Shown here piece after piece: positions 6,613 through 9,239 of a stretch of 9,239 bases of DNA. The position numbers and the translations under genes are program-made. The notes under the pieces are model-generated. The model did no database searches and had not been told where the DNA came from. It worked only from the letters and a program-made list of their open reading frames with translations. The first letter of the stretch is position 1, and the number at the start of each line of letters is the position of its first letter. This DNA is from Pseudomonadaceae bacterium UBA836 (GTDB lineage: Bacteria; Pseudomonadota; Gammaproteobacteria; Pseudomonadales; Pseudomonadaceae), in NCBI GenBank assembly GCA_002296055.1, contig DBHE01000087.1, positions 1-9,239 on the forward strand, in the 5' to 3' direction.

Positions 6613-6885
6613 AGCGGTATCCGTGGTTTGCACAGGGAAATGCAAGAAGCGATCCAATTCAGGGCGCGCTGTCCCGGTCCCTGGCAAACAATTGCCCGTT
6701 TCTGTGACGGCTTGCCGTTTGTCGCGCCTGTTGGGGATGCAGGCCCCGTACTATGGGGCTCAAGCGCTGCTGGCTGCAGTCGGGATATGGTGCGTTGCTC
6801 GGTCAGGGCATGACAGCCGCGCATGGCTATGGTGCGCAAGGCGGTGCGCCTGATGGGCAGTATGCACCGTAATGGTGCGAAAGGG
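6613..6885 (-). promoter_or_regulatory. Regulatory gap upstream of ntrB
   Basis: About 270 bases with no credible gene. Contents: an NtrC-type dyad and half-sites in the distal part (6787-6879), a hairpin GCCCC/GGGGC (6743-6759), a palindrome ACGGC-TT-GCCGT (6707-6718), and a TTGCA-N8-TGCAA inverted repeat (6628-6645) 15 bases before the ntrB start. I found no correctly spaced sigma-54 element and no strong sigma-70 element, so the ntrB promoter is not placed. Confidence 0.5.
6863..6879. promoter_or_regulatory. NtrC-binding-site-like dyad
   Basis: The 17-bp sequence TGCACC-GTAAT-GGTGCG has the form of the enterobacterial NtrC operator (TGCACC-N5-GGTGCA), differing only at the last base. It lies 251 bases upstream of ntrB and just past the terminator of the DUF4124 gene, so it most plausibly serves ntrBC autoregulation. 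Two further copies of the half-site ATGGTGCG occur at 6787-6794 and 6829-6836. Binding is inferred from pattern. Confidence 0.6.
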
Positions 6886-6905
6886 CAGCCCGACGCGCCG
6901 GGCTG
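6886..6905 (-). terminator. Candidate terminator of the DUF4124 gene
   Basis: On the - strand, CAGCCCG and CGGGCTG form a perfect 7-bp stem with a 6-base loop, starting 7 bases after the stop codon and followed by CCCTTT. The stem is strong but the T-run is short, so some readthrough into ntrBC is possible. Confidence 0.5.
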
Positions 6906-6912
6906 TAGCAGC

Positions 6913-7566
6913 TCAGGGGGTGCTGGCTGGCGGGCGGGGTACGTTGGGCGCGGCTGGCGCAGCGGGCGCGGTGGGTGCCTGGTTGGCTGCGCCCACGCGG
7001 CCAGGCTGGTTCAGCGAGGTGCGCTGCACGTGCAGGGTGATACCTGTGCTGGCGCTGACCTGCTCGCCCTTGCTGCTGGTGACGACAGCTTCGACCAGAT
7101 GGGAGCCGCGATCCAGGTTGGTGAGGGTCAGGTTGGCTTCGGCCTGGCCGGCGCCGGGTAGCGCCTGTTCGCTCAATTCGCCGTCAATGCGCGCGCGCAG
7201 CAGATGGCCGCTGCGCAGTGGTGGGTCAAGCGCGACGGTGAGGATGACATTGCCATCGTTGGCGCGTACGGCGGTATCGTTGGCCGGGCTGGTGATTTCC
7301 AGTCGGCGGTAGCTGCCGGTGGGTGTGACGCTATTGCCTGAGCCGGCATTGCTGCTACTGCTGGCGCTGCTGCTCTCATAAGCGGGAATCGGCTTGGGCG
7401 CTTCCATGCTGTTGGGCGTGCTGACCTCAATGCGTTTGGCGTTGGGGTTAGGCTTGTCGGAATAAACGGTGTTGCCGTTGGCGTCTGTCCATGTGTACAC
7501 ATCGGCCCAGGCGGGCGTGGTGCAGAGCAGGGCGCTGCACAGGGCGGCGAGTAGGGTGCGCGACAT
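6913..7566 (-). CDS. Exported DUF4124 domain-containing protein
   Basis: A predicted 217-residue protein of unknown function. The ATG at 7566-7564 is chosen because AAGGAG lies nine bases upstream and the product begins with a signal peptide (MSRTLLAALCSALLCTTPAWA, likely cut before DVYTW). Residues 22-48 are the DUF4124 motif, DVYTWTDANGNTVYSDKPNP, common in short periplasmic proteins of Pseudomonas and relatives. A Ser/Asn-rich linker (about 64-80) leads to a beta-rich stretch (about 87-182; RRLEITSPAND, then VILTVALDPPLRSGHLLRARIDG and GSHLVEAVV) that looks like an Ig/fibronectin-type fold. The tail (about 196-217) is Pro/Ala-rich and disordered. It lies between glnA and ntrBC on the same strand but has terminators on both sides, so it is probably its own transcript. 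Any role in nitrogen physiology is only suggested by position. Confidence 0.88.
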   Translation of the reverse strand: MSRTLLAALCSALLCTTPAWADVYTWTDANGNTVYSDKPNPNAKRIEVSTPNSMEAPKPIPAYESSSASSSSNAGSGNSVTPTGSYRRLEITSPANDTAVRANDGNVILTVALDPPLRSGHLLRARIDGELSEQALPGAGQAEANLTLTNLDRGSHLVEAVVTSSKGEQVSASTGITLHVQRTSLNQPGRVGAANQAPTAPAAPAAPNVPRPPASTP

Positions 7567-7594
7567 GATGGTGCTCTCCTTGAGACGAGTCTTC

Positions 7595-7642
7595 ATGCTG
7601 GCACCGTATGCCGATGCTGGCAACTGCCGGTGTGATGCTGGC
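7595..7642. repeat. Three direct repeats of ATGCTGGC in the DUF4124 promoter region
   Basis: ATGCTGGC occurs at 7595-7602, 7614-7621 and 7635-7642, at intervals of 19 and 21 bases, about two helical turns. These lie in the 85-base stretch between the glnA terminator and the DUF4124 start, which must hold that gene's promoter. On the - strand TTGCCA with a 17-base spacer to CAGCAT falls among them, a weak promoter fit. The repeats could be operator sites. Confidence 0.5.
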
Positions 7643-7651
7643 GACAGGCGT

Positions 7652-7683
7652 AAAAAAAGGGCGCCCGAGTGGGCGCCCTTTTT
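7652..7683. terminator. Strong bidirectional terminator after glnA
   Basis: AAAAAGGGCGCCC (7654-7666) and GGGCGCCCTTTTT (7671-7683) form a 13-bp perfect stem with a 4-base GAGT loop. On the - strand it ends in seven T (7658-7652). It begins 22 bases after the glnA stop and separates glnA from the DUF4124 gene. Confidence 0.92.
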
Positions 7684-7705
7684 GGGTGTTGCAACCGCAG
7701 CAGAA

Positions 7706-9109
7706 TCAGACGCTGTAGTACAGGTCGTATTCCAGCGGGTGAACGAAGGTGCGAACCTTGATTTCTTCGGCGCTCTTGAGCTCGATGTAAGCGTCGATGA
7801 ATTCGTTGGTGAACACGTCGCCCTTGGTCAGGAACTCGCGACCGGCGTCCAGGGACTCCAGTGCTTCCTTCAGGCTGCCGCAAACCTGCGGGATCTGTGC
7901 GGACTCTTCCGGCGGCAGATCGTACAGGTTCTTGTCGGCTGCATCGCCAGGGTGGATCTTGTTCTGGATACCGTCCAGGCCCGCCATCAGCAGTGCTGCG
8001 AAGCACAGGTAGGGGTTGGCAGCCGGGTCAGGGAAGCGAGCTTCGATGCGGCGTGCTTTTGGGCTGGAAACGTACGGAATACGGATCGAGGCAGAGCGGT
8101 TGCGGGCGGAGTAGGCCAGCATGACCGGTGCTTCGAAGCCCGGAACCAGACGCTTGTAGGAGTTGGTAGACGGGTTGGTGAACGCGTTCAGCGCCTTACC
8201 GTGCTTGATGATACCGCCGATGAAGTACAGAGCGGTGTCAGACAGGCCGGAGTAGCCTTCGCCAGCAAAGGTGTTGTTGCCGTCTTTGGCGATGGACATG
8301 TGAACGTGCATACCAGAACCGTTGTCGCCGTACAGCGGCTTCGGCATGAAGGTAGCGGTCTTGCCGAACGCGTCAGCAACGTTGTGTACGCAGTACTTCA
8401 GGGTTTGTACTTCGTCGGCCTTCTTCACCAGGGTGTTGAACAGCACGCCGATTTCGTTCTGACCGGCAGTTGCCACTTCGTGGTGGTGAACTTCGATGGT
8501 CAGGCCCATTTCTTCCATGGCGTTACACATGGCAGTACGGATTTCGTGGTCGTGATCGACCGGCGGAACCGGGAAGTAGCCGCCCTTGACGCCCGGACGG
8601 TGGCCTTTGTTGCCAGTCTCGAAGTCGCCATCGGTGTTCCAGGAAGCCTGCTCGGAGAAGATCTTGAACATGGAACCGGAGATGTCGGACTTGAATTTCA
8701 CTTCGTCGAATACGAAGAATTCCGGCTCCGGACCAACGAATACGGTGTCACCGATACCGGTGGACTTCAGGTATTCCTCGGCGCGCTTGGCGATGCCGCG
8801 CGGATCGCGCTCGTAGCCTTGCATGGTGGACGGCTCGATGATGTCGCACACCAGGATCAGGGTCGGCTCTTCGGTGAAGGGGTCCAGAACGGCGGTGCTG
8901 TCATCGGGCAGAAGGATCATGTCGGAAGCTTCAATGCCTTTCCAGCCGGCAATGGAGGAGCCGTCGAACATTTTGCCGTCTTCGAAGAAGTCCTCGTTGA
9001 CGTCACGGGCGGGCATGGTGACGTGCTGCTGCTTGCCCTTGGTGTCGGTGAAGCGCAGGTCTACCCACTTCACGTCATGCTCGTTGATCAGTTGCATCGC
9101 TTTCGACAT
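7706..9109 (-). CDS. glnA: Glutamine synthetase, type I (adenylylation-regulated)
   Basis: A 467-residue dodecameric cytosolic enzyme (E. coli GlnA is 469) that makes glutamine from glutamate, ammonia and ATP. The ATG at 9109-9107 has an excellent GGAGGA site four bases upstream. Active-site residues are intact: FDGSSI with the D49 loop, metal ligands E128 and E130 in GPEPEFF, E211 and E219 in [12 protein letters not shown]268 in [10 protein letters not shown], the flexible-loop E326 and R358 in [21 protein letters not shown] sequence [10 protein letters not shown] places the adenylylation tyrosine at Y396, so this is the GSI-beta form controlled by GlnE. The C terminus EYDLYYSV is typical. 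It is transcribed alone from a sigma-54 promoter at the right edge and ends at a strong terminator. Confidence 0.99.
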   Translation of the reverse strand: MSKAMQLINEHDVKWVDLRFTDTKGKQQHVTMPARDVNEDFFEDGKMFDGSSIAGWKGIEASDMILLPDDSTAVLDPFTEEPTLILVCDIIEPSTMQGYERDPRGIAKRAEEYLKSTGIGDTVFVGPEPEFFVFDEVKFKSDISGSMFKIFSEQASWNTDGDFETGNKGHRPGVKGGYFPVPPVDHDHEIRTAMCNAMEEMGLTIEVHHHEVATAGQNEIGVLFNTLVKKADEVQTLKYCVHNVADAFGKTATFMPKPLYGDNGSGMHVHMSIAKDGNNTFAGEGYSGLSDTALYFIGGIIKHGKALNAFTNPSTNSYKRLVPGFEAPVMLAYSARNRSASIRIPYVSSPKARRIEARFPDPAANPYLCFAALLMAGLDGIQNKIHPGDAADKNLYDLPPEESAQIPQVCGSLKEALESLDAGREFLTKGDVFTNEFIDAYIELKSAEEIKVRTFVHPLEYDLYYSV

Positions 9110-9133
9110 GGTTTCCTCCAAAAGGAATCGTTT

Positions 9134-9152
9134 GCCAGACAGCAGGTCTGGC
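9134..9152 (-). promoter_or_regulatory. Leader hairpin 2 upstream of glnA
   Basis: GCCAGAC and GTCTGGC form a perfect 7-bp stem with a 5-base loop in the glnA leader, ending 24 bases before the start codon and 14 bases before the ribosome binding site. No T-run follows, so it is not an intrinsic terminator. It may affect mRNA stability or translation. Confidence 0.55.
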
Positions 9153-9168
9153 GCCTTTATATTACGTC

Positions 9169-9185
9169 CAGCGGCGGGGCCGCTG
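9169..9185 (-). promoter_or_regulatory. Leader hairpin 1 near the glnA 5' end
   Basis: CAGCGGC and GCCGCTG form a perfect, very GC-rich 7-bp stem with a 3-base loop. It would start about 9 bases into the transcript made from the sigma-54 promoter. A 5'-terminal hairpin of this kind can protect mRNA from decay. Between the two hairpins is an AT-rich TAATAT (9164-9159) with no good -35. Confidence 0.5.
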
Positions 9186-9204
9186 CTCGGTTGCATTACA
9201 AGTG

Positions 9205-9220
9205 AGCAAAAGGTGTGCCA
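9205..9220 (-). promoter_or_regulatory. Sigma-54 promoter of glnA
   Basis: Read on the - strand, TGGCACACCTTTTGCT matches the sigma-54 consensus TGGCAC-N5-TTGC perfectly, with GG (9219-9218) and GC (9207-9206) ten bases apart. Transcription should start near 9194, giving a leader of about 85 bases. NtrC enhancer sites would be expected upstream, beyond the window edge. Confidence 0.9.
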
Positions 9221-9239
9221 TTTCGGAGCATGGCCTGTA

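Noticed and set aside
6613..6687. N-terminal extension of ntrB by 25 codons to the ATG at 6687
   Set aside because: The extra residues do not resemble NtrB of related bacteria, which begin close to the RQILDNLTTAVLLL stretch.
6682..6695. Sigma-54-like TGGCAAACAATTGC on the + strand
   Set aside because: Only 9 bases separate GG and GC rather than 10, and it points away from ntrB.
6836..6850. Sigma-54-like GGCGCACCGCCTTGC on the - strand upstream of ntrB
   Set aside because: The GG and GC are 11 bases apart rather than 10, and the -24 element lacks the leading T and the CAC context.
7469..9205. A 578-codon open frame on the + strand covering the DUF4124 start region and all of glnA
   Set aside because: It is antisense to glnA, whose protein is unmistakable. 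The product resembles no family and runs through two terminator arms; long antisense frames are common in GC-rich genes with biased third positions.

Overview
The window looks like a core-chromosome segment from a gammaproteobacterium of the Pseudomonas lineage (Pseudomonadaceae; possibly a Halopseudomonas/P. stutzeri-like relative, which is inference only). The evidence is the GC-rich coding style, the Pseudomonas-like sequence of NtrB, NtrC, GlnA and GshA, and the grouping of glnA, a DUF4124 gene and ntrBC. No phage, IS element, CRISPR array, RNA gene or defence system is visible. Eight protein genes are supported: two on the + strand (gshA, truncated by the window edge, and a quinone-oxidoreductase-like gene) and six on the - strand.

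Layout from left to right. 1-1206: the last 401 codons of gshA (glutathione synthesis). It converges on a small exported FliL-domain gene (1239-1643, -). A 214-bp divergent region separates this from a zinc-free MDR oxidoreductase (1858-2835, +), which ends in a hairpin and then a strong bidirectional terminator. 2946-3070: a MITE-like element made of two inverted copies of a palindromic repeat. 3106-3570 (-): trmL, a tRNA wobble 2'-O-methyltransferase. 3571-3980: a gene-free stretch filled by a roughly 255-bp imperfect inverted-repeat element with heptamer-repeat arms, followed by the ntrC terminator.

3981-9239 is the nitrogen-control block, all on the - strand and read right to left: glnA (glutamine synthetase) behind a sigma-54 promoter at the window's right edge, a strong terminator, an exported DUF4124 protein, a further terminator, a 300-bp regulatory gap with a near-consensus NtrC dyad, then ntrB and ntrC. 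NtrB and NtrC form the two-component system that senses nitrogen status through PII. Phosphorylated NtrC acts with sigma-54 at promoters of the glnA type, so the window holds both the regulator and its classic target.

This is mostly an ordinary, well-understood region. What deserves a second look is non-coding: the heptamer/inverted-repeat element beside trmL, the MITE-like palindrome pair, the two hairpins in the glnA leader, the phased NtrC half-sites before ntrB, and the repeated octamer before the DUF4124 gene.
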